This document shows, piece by piece, positions 1 to 6,559 of a stretch of DNA of 8,882 nt. Both the position numbers and the translations under genes were made by a program. The notes under the pieces are model-generated. The model was not told the DNA's origin, did not search any database, and was given only the letters and a program-made list of their open reading frames with translations. This DNA comes from an uncultured Victivallales bacterium (GTDB taxonomy: Bacteria; Verrucomicrobiota; Lentisphaeria; Oligosphaerales; JAFGRS01). Each line of letters starts with the position of its first letter. The stretch's first letter is position 1. The stretch is taken from NCBI GenBank assembly GCA_903834675.1, contig CAILKC010000898.1, positions 1-8,882 of the forward strand, read 5' to 3'.

Positions 1-105
1 CTGAGGGATGGCGCCCCTTCGGGGCTGAAGAGGCAGAAGGGATGGCGCCCCTTCGGGGCTGAAGAGGCAGAAGGGATGGCGCCCCTTCGGGGCTGAAGAG
101 GCAGA
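1..105. repeat. Tandem 34-bp hairpin-repeat array, left copy (three units)
   Basis: Three head-to-tail units of 34 bp lie at 5-38, 39-72 and 73-105; the last loses its final bases. Each unit carries a GC-rich hairpin, GCCCC-TTC-GGGGC, followed by an AG-rich spacer reading TGAAGAGGCAGAA. The units are essentially identical, so expansion is recent or homogenised. There are no variable spacers and no plausible coding frame, since 34 is not a multiple of 3. The same array in the same orientation occurs at 8756-8882. The array starts at the window edge and may continue further left. Confidence 0.93.
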
Positions 106-316
106 GGCGAACCCGCGACTTCCGCAGCTGGTGGTGCCGCCGCGAAACCGTAGCGGTGGGATGGCGGATCGAGATTGAAATTGGGATCGAATCGACGGGG
201 GGGACTTGGACACTTGTCTCTCGACCCACCACGGCGGGGAGGCCCTCGACCCTCTGCGGTTCTCAGACAAGCGAACCCCTACGGAACTGACCTGCGCTCC
301 GTCGGCCGTCGGCGAC
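106..316. other. Non-coding leader upstream of the toxin-antitoxin operon
   Basis: I see no convincing gene here. An open frame from 175 that runs into the toxin gene is only a GC-driven extension of the toxin frame: the promoter and the antitoxin gene lie inside it, and the part before 625 has no recognisable protein character. The stretch holds a short direct repeat GGATCGA (162-168 and 184-190) and, at 278-301, one copy of a 24-bp element whose inverted counterpart lies at 8365-8388. Confidence 0.6.
278..301 (+). repeat. 24-bp dispersed element, copy A
   Basis: This copy begins CCTACGGA and shares 21 of 24 positions with the reverse complement of 8365-8388. All three differences are transitions. 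It lies 76 bp upstream of the antitoxin start and about 15 bp before the -35 box. It could be a shared regulator-binding site or a fragment of a dispersed genomic repeat; the sequence cannot decide. Confidence 0.55.
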
Positions 317-345
317 TTGACGGGCTAACTCTCTTCTGTTATACT
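317..345 (+). promoter_or_regulatory. Sigma70-like promoter for the toxin-antitoxin operon
   Basis: The -35 box TTGACG (317-322) is separated by exactly 17 bp from the -10 box TATACT (340-345). A TG at 337-338 gives an extended -10. Each box matches consensus at 5 of 6 positions. Transcription would begin near 351-353, about 25 nt before the antitoxin ATG. This is the best promoter match in the window, on a short AT-richer patch unlike its surroundings. Confidence 0.75.
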
Positions 346-376
346 TGTAGTAGTACCAACAAGAGTACCACTAAGT
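344..376 (+). promoter_or_regulatory. Candidate autoregulatory operator of the antitoxin
   Basis: Between the -10 box and the ATG lie a direct repeat AGTACCA (352-358 and 364-370, 12 bp apart) and an inverted pair CTTGT (344-348) / ACAAG (359-363). Ribbon-helix-helix antitoxins typically bind such short repeats over their own promoter, so placement fits negative autoregulation. AAGAG at 361-365 is the only, weak, ribosome-binding candidate, 11 nt before the ATG. The operator role is inference. Confidence 0.4.
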
Positions 377-631
377 ATGACCGTCAAGACCGCCATATCT
401 TTGGACCAGGCCCTTTTCGAGGAAGCCGAGACCCTGGCGGCGACGCTGAAGGTATCGCGGAGCCAGCTCTACGGGCTGGCGTTGCGCGACTACCTGCGGC
501 AGCAGGCAAACCGGGCGAAGCTCGAGCAGCTCAACCGTGTCTACGGGGACGTGGCGCCGACTGCGGCTGGCCTCAGCCTGGCCCAGGCACACAAACGCTC
601 GCACCGCAGGCTACTGGAGGGCACGTGGTGA
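377..631 (+). CDS. Ribbon-helix-helix antitoxin (MazE/CopG-like)
   Basis: This is an 84-residue protein. Residues 2-8 (TVKTAIS) form the short beta strand of a ribbon-helix-helix DNA-binding fold. Helix 1 follows (about 9-24, DQALFEEAETLAATL), then the turn KVSRSQ and helix 2 (about 29-44, ending ALRDYLRQQ). The charged tail, about 45-84, is the expected toxin-binding part. Family members dimerise, bind their own promoter and neutralise a partner toxin. The next gene is a MazF-like toxin sharing 4 nt with it, which supports the pairing. The ATG at 377 sits just after a strong promoter; no earlier start is credible. The assignment rests on fold pattern and context, so the exact subfamily is not claimed. 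Confidence 0.88.
   Translation: MTVKTAISLDQALFEEAETLAATLKVSRSQLYGLALRDYLRQQANRAKLEQLNRVYGDVAPTAAGLSLAQAHKRSHRRLLEGTW
616..620 (+). promoter_or_regulatory. Ribosome-binding site that decides the toxin start
   Basis: GGAGG lies inside the 3' end of the antitoxin gene. It is 4 nt before the GTG at 625 but 7 nt before the GTG at 628. The better spacing, and the 4-nt GTGA overlap with the antitoxin stop at 629-631, favour 628 as the toxin start and suggest translational coupling. Confidence 0.7.
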
Positions 632-981
632 TCCGGCAAGGGGATGTCTACTGGGTGGACTTGGGCGAACCCGGAGGATCCGAGCCGGGCTACCTCCATC
701 CGCACGTCGTGATCCAGAACAACCTGTTCAACCGCAGCCGGATCCGTACCGTCGTGGTGGTGGCGCTGACTTCGAACTTGCAACGTGCCGAGGCGCCGGG
801 CAATGTGCTGCTGAACCAGGGCGAGGCCCATTTGCCGAAACCGAGCGTGGTGAACGTGTCTCAGGTGTTCACCGTGGACCGCGGCCAGTTGGCGGAGCGG
901 ATCGGCACCCTCTCGCCGACACGCGTCCGGGACATCCTCCGCGGCCTGCTCACCGTGGTCGAGCCGAACGAACCGGAGTAG
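628..981 (+). CDS. MazF-like (PemK/MazF superfamily) toxin, probable mRNA endoribonuclease
   Basis: This protein has 117 residues, normal for MazF. Seen: an N-terminal RQGDVYWVDLG strand; a GSEPG loop (17-21) leading to HPHVVIQNN (24-32); VVVVALTSN (42-50); and KPSVVNVSQVFTVDR (71-85). This order is diagnostic of the fold, in which dimers cleave RNA at short sequences and are blocked by the antitoxin tail. Odd: the arginine normally found just before the proline after the GSE loop (Arg25 in Bacillus subtilis MazF, catalytic) is histidine here (His24), preceded by Leu23. The downstream Thr48 is kept. Activity may therefore be altered or lost. The open frame extends upstream to 175, but the overlap and ribosome-binding site support GTG 628. 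Confidence 0.88.
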   Translation: MIRQGDVYWVDLGEPGGSEPGYLHPHVVIQNNLFNRSRIRTVVVVALTSNLQRAEAPGNVLLNQGEAHLPKPSVVNVSQVFTVDRGQLAERIGTLSPTRVRDILRGLLTVVEPNEPE

Positions 982-1051
982 GGTCTGGAATGCCGGGGCT
1001 GTTCCAAAAAGCGACCGCCGTCGTCCCGCCGGCAATGAAAGCGGCGTCGAC

Positions 1052-1069
1052 GGGCCGCGTCCGCGGCCC
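1052..1069. repeat. GC-rich hairpin
   Basis: GGGCCGCG (1052-1059) and CGCGGCCC (1062-1069) are perfect reverse complements separated by TC. It folds as a 7-bp stem with a GTCC loop. It lies two bases before the larger stem-loop at 1072-1121. No T-tract follows. Confidence 0.75.
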
Positions 1070-1071
1070 TC

Positions 1072-1121
1072 TGCCGCACGCAGTCCATATCGCGCGTCGG
1101 CCAGGTGGACTGCGTGTGGCA
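1072..1121. repeat. Long stem-loop (16-bp stem) after the toxin-antitoxin operon
   Basis: The left arm TGCCGCACGCAGTCCA (1072-1087) pairs with the right arm TGGACTGCGTGTGGCA (1106-1121) over 16 bp, with a single G-T wobble, around an 18-nt loop. The inner 11 bp are perfect. It lies 90 bp after the toxin stop on the plus strand. It could end toxin-antitoxin transcription, although no U-tract follows, or be part of a dispersed repeat. The stem is certain; the role is not. Confidence 0.85.
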
Positions 1122-1249
1122 AGGTTCGCCGACGGCGACCGCGACACCGCTTGGGTTTGGCGCCTGTGCCATTTCTGACGGAGTATGTTCTCGCTGCAAC
1201 CAGATACGGCAGACAGACCACGGGTTGTTGCGCCGCCCAGCCCGGTTCC

Positions 1250-1255
1250 AGGAGA
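1250..1255 (+). promoter_or_regulatory. Ribosome-binding site of the GH5 gene
   Basis: AGGAGA lies 6 nt before the ATG at 1262. It fixes this start over the earlier in-frame start at 1151, which would place an implausible 37-residue tail in front of the signal peptide. Confidence 0.85.
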
Positions 1256-1261
1256 TCGATC

Positions 1262-2869
1262 ATGGTGTCCAGACTCGCCCTCATCAGCTCATCCCTGGCC
1301 AGCCTGGCGTTGCTGGCCACCAGCCTCGGGGCCGCTGACACCCCTGCCCTGCCGCCGGTCAAGCCGGGGGACACGGTTCTGGAGATGTCTTTCGAGAAGC
1401 CGGAGGCGCGCCAGTCCTGGTCGACGGCGGACTTCGCCGCCTGGGTCCCTGAGCACGCTGGGGCCACCTGTCTGCGCGTCTCCGTCGCAGCGGCGGACGC
1501 GGCCGGTGGCCACATGGTTCGCCTGCCGCTGGACCTGACGCGCTACCGCGGCTGCCGGTTGCGCCTCGAGTGCCTGGTCAAAGCCCAGGATGCCAGCAAG
1601 CCGCCGCAGTCCTACCTCGGCGTCAAGCTCATGCTGCACTACCGCTCGCCGGCCACCGGCCCCTACTGGCACAACCCAAACGACGTCTTCGGGACCTTTG
1701 AATGGAAGCCCCTCACCGGGATCGTCAGTATCGCGGACGATGCTACCGATGGCGAACTCAATCTCGGCTTGCAGGACAGCAGTGGCACCGTTTGGTTTGA
1801 CAACCTGAAGCTGACCGTGCTGGCGCTGCCGCGCCCGCCCCGGCCGGCGCCCCAACCCAACCCGCCAGCGGTCTTCCGCGGCCACGAGCTGCCGCGCCTG
1901 CGCGGCGTCATGTCCCCCAACACGTTCAAGGACGAGGATCTGCGTGTGCTGGGCCAGGAGTGGAAGGCCAACCTGATGCGCTGGCAGCTCACCCGCAACT
2001 GGGGCCAGGCGGGAACCGAGCGGGATCTGGCCGAATACGATCAGTGGCTCGAGGCGAAGCTCACCGAACTGGACCAGGGCCTGGAAGCCTGCGCCCGCTA
2101 TGGCATCAAGGTCGTGGTCGACCTGCACTCGCCCCCCGGCGGTCGCTTCGCCAACAAGGACATGGCCATGTTTTTCGAGCCGCTTTACCAGGACCACTTC
2201 GTGGCGGTCTGGGAACGCATCGCCCGGCGCTACAAGGGCAACCCGGCCATCTGGGGCTACGATTTGGTGAATGAGCCGGTCCAGGCGGAGCCCTCTCCGG
2301 CCGGCGTGGCCGACTACCTGGGCACGCAAGTACGAGCCGCCAAGGCGATTCGCGCCATCGACGCCGAGCGCCCCATCTTCATCGAATCCTGCCAATGGGA
2401 TTCGGCGGACGGCTTCCGCGAACTGGACCCGGTTGAGGTGCCCAACCTCGTCTACCAGGTCCACATGTACTACCCGGGCTCATTCACACATCAGGGGGTG
2501 TTCAGCCCGGCTCCCGAGGGCGGGATTGCCTACCCTGGCGAGCTTGACGGCAGACGGCTGGACAAAGAGGCCCTGCGGCGGCACCTGCAGCCGGTACGCG
2601 ACTTCCAGCTTGCCTATAACGTGCATATCTACGTCGGCGAGTTCAGCGCCATCCGCTGGGCGCCTGGCGACAGCGCTTACCAGTACCTGCGGGACTGCAT
2701 CGCCATCTTCGAGGAGTATGGCTGGGATTGGTCCTACCACGCCTACCGCGAGTGGGACGGCTGGAGTGTCGAGCACGGTCCAGACCGCACCGACCGCCAA
2801 CCCACCACCGAGCCCAGCGACCGCAAGCGCCTGCTGCTCGAGTGGTTCGCCCAGAACCGCAAGCCGTAG
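1262..2869 (+). CDS. Secreted glycoside hydrolase family 5 enzyme with N-terminal carbohydrate-binding-like domain
   Basis: This protein has 535 residues. A Sec signal peptide (1-24/25) ends in a hydrophobic stretch and LGAA. Residues about 30-188 look like a beta-sandwich carbohydrate-binding domain, ending GTVWFDNLKLTVL. A proline-rich linker (about 190-205) leads to a GH5 (clan GH-A) barrel. Visible GH5 residues: Arg240 (LMRW), His289 (DLHSPPG), Asn337-Glu338 (VNEP, acid/base), His401 and Tyr403 (HMYYP), Glu460 (YVGEFSA, nucleophile) and Trp490 (WDWSYHAYREWDGW). All catalytic positions are intact, so an active retaining beta-glycosidase is expected, acting outside the cytoplasm. Substrate (beta-glucan, mannan or other) and GH5 subfamily cannot be set by eye. 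It stands alone, with no transporter or regulator for sugars beside it, and runs convergent to the efflux operon. Confidence 0.92.
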   Translation: MVSRLALISSSLASLALLATSLGAADTPALPPVKPGDTVLEMSFEKPEARQSWSTADFAAWVPEHAGATCLRVSVAAADAAGGHMVRLPLDLTRYRGCRLRLECLVKAQDASKPPQSYLGVKLMLHYRSPATGPYWHNPNDVFGTFEWKPLTGIVSIADDATDGELNLGLQDSSGTVWFDNLKLTVLALPRPPRPAPQPNPPAVFRGHELPRLRGVMSPNTFKDEDLRVLGQEWKANLMRWQLTRNWGQAGTERDLAEYDQWLEAKLTELDQGLEACARYGIKVVVDLHSPPGGRFANKDMAMFFEPLYQDHFVAVWERIARRYKGNPAIWGYDLVNEPVQAEPSPAGVADYLGTQVRAAKAIRAIDAERPIFIESCQWDSADGFRELDPVEVPNLVYQVHMYYPGSFTHQGVFSPAPEGGIAYPGELDGRRLDKEALRRHLQPVRDFQLAYNVHIYVGEFSAIRWAPGDSAYQYLRDCIAIFEEYGWDWSYHAYREWDGWSVEHGPDRTDRQPTTEPSDRKRLLLEWFAQNRKP

Positions 2870-2900
2870 TGCCGCCCGTCAGCGTGAGGTGTTGCCGGAG

Positions 2901-2936
2901 GGCTCACCGCCCCCGGCGCGCCGGGGCCGGTGAGCC
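2901..2936. terminator. Hairpin between convergent genes, probable bidirectional terminator
   Basis: GGCTCACCG (2901-2909) pairs with CGGTGAGCC (2928-2936). After a single C-C mismatch, CCCCGG (2911-2916) pairs with CCGGGG (2921-2926) around a CGCG loop, giving 15 pairs in total. It lies 31 nt after the GH5 stop and 33 nt beyond the permease stop on the other strand. Neither side has a real T-tract, so it is an atypical terminator. The position between converging genes is the main support. Confidence 0.7.
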
Positions 2937-2969
2937 GCTTCCCTGGGCGCTCGGTGCGGCGCGGCGCGG

Positions 2970-4247
2970 TCACTCGTGGCGCAGGGCTTCGATGGGGTTG
3001 AGGGCGGCGGCGCGGAGGGCGGGATAGAGACCGAAGAGCACGCCGGTCAGCATGGAGATGCCGAAGGCCATAGCCAGGGCGTCGGCGCGGACGATGGTCT
3101 TCAGGCCAGAGGCATGCGTGACGATGGCCGGGATGCCGATGCCCAGTCCGACGCCCAACATGCCGCCGGCCAGCGATAGCAGCAACGCTTCGGCGAGGAA
3201 CTGCAACACGATGTCGCCGCGGGTGGCGCCGAGGGCGCGGCGGACCCCGATTTCGTGGGTGCGTTCGGTGACGCTGGCCAGCATGATGTTCATGATGCCG
3301 ATGCCGCCGACCAGCAGGCTGATGGCGGCGATGCTGCCCAAGACAATGCTGAAGATGCGTTTGGTGGCCTCGGCCTGCTTCAGCAGTTCCAGCGGGATGA
3401 CGATGTCGAAGTCCTTCTCCTTGTGAAAGCAGGTGAGCATGGTGCGCACGCCGTTGGCGATGGGGATCACGGATTCGTTGGCCGGCGCGGTGATCGTGAG
3501 TTCGTGCAGCTCGACCTGTTCGGCCTGGAAGGAGCCCGTTTCCATCTTGACCAGAATCTCGCCGAAGCGCCAGCGGGCCGCGCTGATGGGGATATAGGCA
3601 TCGTGGACGTTCTTGGCCGCGGCGCTGGCGGCCTGGCTGGGGGATTCGAGATGGCCAGCGATGCCGATGACAGTGTAGGCCTGGCTGCCGAGGAAGACCG
3701 TCTGGCCGATAGGCGGACTCAGGGGGAACAGCTCGCGGGCGGCAGTATCGCTGAGCACGACCACGTTGGCGGTGGACTGCTGGTCTTCGTCGGAGAGGAA
3801 GCGGCCCTTGCGCATGCGGATGGGCCCCTCGTTCAAATACCAGGGCACGGTGCCGACGATGCGCCCTTGCAGGCGAACCGCACCCACACGGATGTAATCG
3901 GAAATAAGGCGCGCCGGCACCTGCACTTTGACGCTGGGAAACAGCGTCTTGATGCGCAGCGCGTCGTCGTAGGTAAGGCCGTAGACGCTGAGGTTCTGGT
4001 TGACCTGGCTGGTGGTGGTGGACTGGGTGGGTTTGCGGGAGCGGATGATGATGTTGGTGCTGCCCATAGCACGGATTTGCTCGCGCGCCTCGAAGCTGGC
4101 GCCCTCGCCGATGGCCAGCATGGCAATGACGCTGCTGACCCCGAAGATGATGCCCAGCGCGGTCAGGAAGCTGCGCAGTTTGTGGTCAAAGAGGCTGCGC
4201 GCCCCCAGCTTGACCATGCGCTTGACCTTGAACAGGGTGAAGGTCAT
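2970..4247 (-). CDS. MacB/FtsX-like ABC transporter permease
   Basis: This protein has 425 residues with the four-helix MacB/FtsX plan. Transmembrane 1 is at about 26-46 (LTALGIIFGVSSVIAML, then GEGA). A periplasmic MacB core domain fills about 50-290. Transmembrane 2 is at about 298-325 (GGIGIMNIMLASV), followed by ERTHEIGVRRALGA. Transmembranes 3 and 4 are at about 346-376 and 388-412. The C-terminus has LYPALRAAALNPIEALRHE, a typical MacB-family ending. Such proteins are inner-membrane mechanotransmission components that drive export through an adaptor and TolC. The ATG overlaps the ATPase stop by 4 nt, with AGGAG five nt upstream (4253-4257), indicating translational coupling. Unlike E. 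coli MacB, no ATPase is fused at the N-terminus; it is the separate preceding gene. Substrate unknown. LolC/E-like lipoprotein release is less likely, given the adaptor and TolC partners. Confidence 0.92.
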   Translation of the reverse strand: MTFTLFKVKRMVKLGARSLFDHKLRSFLTALGIIFGVSSVIAMLAIGEGASFEAREQIRAMGSTNIIIRSRKPTQSTTTSQVNQNLSVYGLTYDDALRIKTLFPSVKVQVPARLISDYIRVGAVRLQGRIVGTVPWYLNEGPIRMRKGRFLSDEDQQSTANVVVLSDTAARELFPLSPPIGQTVFLGSQAYTVIGIAGHLESPSQAASAAAKNVHDAYIPISAARWRFGEILVKMETGSFQAEQVELHELTITAPANESVIPIANGVRTMLTCFHKEKDFDIVIPLELLKQAEATKRIFSIVLGSIAAISLLVGGIGIMNIMLASVTERTHEIGVRRALGATRGDIVLQFLAEALLLSLAGGMLGVGLGIGIPAIVTHASGLKTIVRADALAMAFGISMLTGVLFGLYPALRAAALNPIEALRHE

Positions 4248-4963
4248 CGGCGCTCCTGCCGTCGGCGTTCGTCGCGGTCGATGACGCCGTCGGTGAGGTG
4301 GATCACGCGGTGAGCGTGCTCGGCGACCGACGCCTCGTGCGTCACCAGGACAATGGTGCGGCCCTGGAGCACGAGTTCATCGAGGATCTCCATGATCTCG
4401 ATGCCCGTGCGGGAATCGAGATTGCCGGTTGGCTCGTCGGCCAGAATGACGCCGGGGTCGTTCGCCAGGGCTCTGGCGATGGCGACGCGCTGGCGCTGGC
4501 CCCCCGAGAGTTCCGGCGGACGGTGGCGAAGCCGGTGGCCCAGGCCGACGCGCTCGGCGAGTTCGGTGGCGCGGCGGCGGCTCTCGCGCTCATGGCAACC
4601 CTGGTAGAAGAGGGGCACCTCGATGTTCTCGAGCACGGTGATCTGGGGTATGAGGTTAAAGGACTGGAAGACGAAGCCGAAGCGGTGACAGCGCAGGGCG
4701 CTGAGTTGGTCGTCGGTCATCTGGGCCACGTTGGTGCCTTCGACCAGGTAGCGGCCCGCGGTGGGCGAATCCAGGCAACCCAGAACGTTCAGCAGGGTCG
4801 ACTTGCCGGAGCCGCTGGAGCCCATGATGGCCAGGTAGTCGCCACGGGCCAAGACGAAGGAGATCCCGCGCAGGGCCTGGACGATAGTATCGCCCATGGG
4901 GTAGTCCTTGGTCAACCCCTCGAGGCGGATCACCTCGGTGCTCGTGTCTTGAGCCGCGGTCAT
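4244..4963 (-). CDS. MacB/LolD-type ABC transporter ATP-binding protein
   Basis: This protein has 239 residues, the usual length for a stand-alone ATPase of this family. It is complete: Walker [10 protein letters not shown] (48-56), Q-loop Gln100 (VFQSFNLIP), signature LSGGQ (152-156) followed by [10 protein letters not shown], Walker B VILADE (172-177) with PTGNLDS, and H-loop His209 (VTHE). It hydrolyses ATP on the cytoplasmic face to power the permease. It starts 9 nt after the adaptor stop, with AGGAG at 4976-4980, rather far (12 nt) from the ATG. Its stop overlaps the permease start. The family assignment is secure; the substrate is not knowable from this subunit. Confidence 0.96.
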   Translation of the reverse strand: MTAAQDTSTEVIRLEGLTKDYPMGDTIVQALRGISFVLARGDYLAIMGSSGSGKSTLLNVLGCLDSPTAGRYLVEGTNVAQMTDDQLSALRCHRFGFVFQSFNLIPQITVLENIEVPLFYQGCHERESRRRATELAERVGLGHRLRHRPPELSGGQRQRVAIARALANDPGVILADEPTGNLDSRTGIEIMEILDELVLQGRTIVLVTHEASVAEHAHRVIHLTDGVIDRDERRRQERR

Positions 4964-4972
4964 AGACGGGGC

Positions 4973-6559
4973 TCACTCCTTGGGGGTACTGGCGGTGGGG
5001 GGATTGGCCGTGGTGTCTTGCACGGTCGGCGGATTCATGCAGATGACGTCGCCCTCTTTGAGTCCGTCCTCGACGACGATGAAGATGCGGTTGCGTTTAC
5101 CGAGCTTGACCGGCACTTTGCTGCCGTCGCGCCGGAACACGGCGTGTTTGCCCTCGTCGTCGGTCTGCACGCTTTGGATGGGGACCTGCAGGACTTTGTC
5201 GAGGCGCTCGGAGAGAATCTCGACCGTGGCGGTCATGCCGGGGCGGAGGGTATCGTCCTTTTCGCGCATGATAATCTTGACGTCGTAGACCTTCAGATCG
5301 GGATTGAGCCAGCGGGACTGGCTGCTGGGGATGACGGCTTTCTTATCGACATCGCCGGCGAAGGTCTTGCCGGGCATGGCATCGACGCGGATGGAGGCGG
5401 GCTGTTTCTCGACGACCGCATCGACCTGGGCTTCGTGGACCTTCACCACCACGGCCATGCGGGAAAGGTCCGGCAGGCGGATGAGTGTCTGCTGGGGGCG
5501 CACTTCAACGCCAGCGCGAATCGGGCCCTTATTCTCCCAGTGTTGTGGCGCCTGGTAGATGACGAAGCCGGGCTGGGTGGCCTTGATGGTACACTTCTCG
5601 ATGTTGCGCTTGGCCTCTTCAAGGCGCTGTTTGGCGCGTTCGAAGGCGCCATCGCGGGACTTGAGCTGGGCTTCAGTCTGCGCCTGCCGCGAACGGGCCA
5701 CCGCCTCGGCGCGGACTTTCTTCTCCTGCGCCTCCAACTGTGAGGCCCAGGTTTTCTGGAAGTCGCGCACGAAGTCATAGCGTCGGAAGATCAGCAGTTT
5801 CTCTTCGGCGCTTACCAGGCTCATCCGCTGCGTGGTCAGGTCCAGTTCGTCGGTATCAAGTTCGTTCTTGCTCACGAACTGCTTCTCGAAGAGTTTGCGG
5901 GTGTAGGTGAGTTTTTCTTCGGCGCGGTTGAGTTTGATCCGGGCCAGTTCGATGTCGCTCTGGAGGCGGCGCAGGTCCTCTTTGGTCTGGCCGCCGAGGC
6001 CCTGATCATCCAGCAGGGTGGCGATGTCGGTGGCCGAATCCTTGAGGACGCGCAAGGCGAGGGCATCGCCGACGAGACGGTAGAGGTCGTTGCGGGCGTA
6101 GGTCACGTTCAGTTCGGCGGCGCGGATATTGCTTTCGTTTTCGCTCTTTTGGATGGTGAGTTGTTCGGTGGCTTCGGTGAACGAGGCGCGGCTGCTTTCC
6201 TGGTCGCTTTCGAGTTGGTAGAGCTGATCGGTGAGGGTGCTGGCGTCGAGCTTGATGAGGGCCTTCTTGTTCTTCACATCGTCCGCGGTGATGACCGTGC
6301 CTTCATCGACGATCTCCAGAATCTTGAGGGTTTGCGGGACCTCGCTGACGATATCGATGGATTGGGCCGCTTCGAGGCTGCCGGTTTCGACGATGGTGAT
6401 GTCGAGGGCGCCGCGTTTGACGGTGAACTCGCTCTCCGGCGCCACGGCGACCTTCCGGCCGCAGGAGACACAGGGGCAGAGGAGCAGCACCGTGGCGAGG
6501 GTGGAGAGCGCGGTACGGAGAGTGGGCAAAGGGGGGGCAAGGCGGCGGGGACCGATCAT
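4973..6559 (-). CDS. HlyD/MacA-like periplasmic adaptor (membrane fusion) protein, probable lipoprotein
   Basis: This protein has 528 residues, longer than typical MacA (about 370). The N-terminus has a hydrophobic stretch (17-29), then CVSC-GRK with Cys33 as likely lipidation site; the -3 residue Cys30 is unusual for a lipobox. Half of the barrel-sandwich (lipoyl-like) domain lies at about 62-107. A very long coiled-coil hairpin follows (about 108-322, turn near GLGG 187-190). The second half lies at about 323-370 (CTIKATQPGFVIY). A beta-barrel (about 370-450, with LRPGMTATVEI) and a membrane-proximal domain (about 452-512, VLQVPIQSV) complete it. The ATG overlaps the TolC-like gene stop by 4 nt. 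Adaptors of this type bridge the inner-membrane permease and the outer-membrane channel. The extra length lies mainly in the hairpin. Confidence 0.92.
   Translation of the reverse strand: MIGPRRLAPPLPTLRTALSTLATVLLLCPCVSCGRKVAVAPESEFTVKRGALDITIVETGSLEAAQSIDIVSEVPQTLKILEIVDEGTVITADDVKNKKALIKLDASTLTDQLYQLESDQESSRASFTEATEQLTIQKSENESNIRAAELNVTYARNDLYRLVGDALALRVLKDSATDIATLLDDQGLGGQTKEDLRRLQSDIELARIKLNRAEEKLTYTRKLFEKQFVSKNELDTDELDLTTQRMSLVSAEEKLLIFRRYDFVRDFQKTWASQLEAQEKKVRAEAVARSRQAQTEAQLKSRDGAFERAKQRLEEAKRNIEKCTIKATQPGFVIYQAPQHWENKGPIRAGVEVRPQQTLIRLPDLSRMAVVVKVHEAQVDAVVEKQPASIRVDAMPGKTFAGDVDKKAVIPSSQSRWLNPDLKVYDVKIIMREKDDTLRPGMTATVEILSERLDKVLQVPIQSVQTDDEGKHAVFRRDGSKVPVKLGKRNRIFIVVEDGLKEGDVICMNPPTVQDTTANPPTASTPKE

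Larger units (their letters stand above)
982..1261. other. Non-coding spacer between toxin and GH5 gene, hairpin-rich
   Basis: No gene is supported in these 280 bp. Frames that cross it on both strands are extensions of neighbouring frames. It holds a GC palindrome at 1052-1069 and a long stem-loop at 1072-1121. I found no promoter with acceptable box spacing for the GH5 gene; TTGGCG (1157-1162) and TATGTT (1184-1189) are 21 bp apart, too far. Confidence 0.6.

Noticed and set aside
1..105. Possible CRISPR array at the window ends
   Set aside because: The period is regular at 34 bp, but the whole unit is repeated with no variable spacers, only three to four units are present, and no cas gene lies nearby.
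175..627. N-terminal extension of the toxin frame back to 175
   Set aside because: It would cross the promoter and the entire antitoxin gene; GTG 628 has a well-placed GGAGG and the usual MazF length.
541..1515. Long minus-strand open frame (324 codons) across toxin, spacer and GH5 start
   Set aside because: It runs through two well-supported plus-strand genes and the palindromes between them; its translation has no domain character. It is a GC-rich shadow.
1289..2464. Minus-strand 391-codon frame antisense to the GH5 gene
   Set aside because: The GH5 reading has a signal peptide, ribosome-binding site and all catalytic residues; the antisense frame has none.
3255..5743. Two long plus-strand open frames (3255-4313 and 4298-5743) antisense to the permease, ATPase and adaptor
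   Set aside because: They are rich in Ala, Gly, Asp, Glu and His, typical of antisense frames in GC-rich genes, while the minus-strand genes show complete family motifs.
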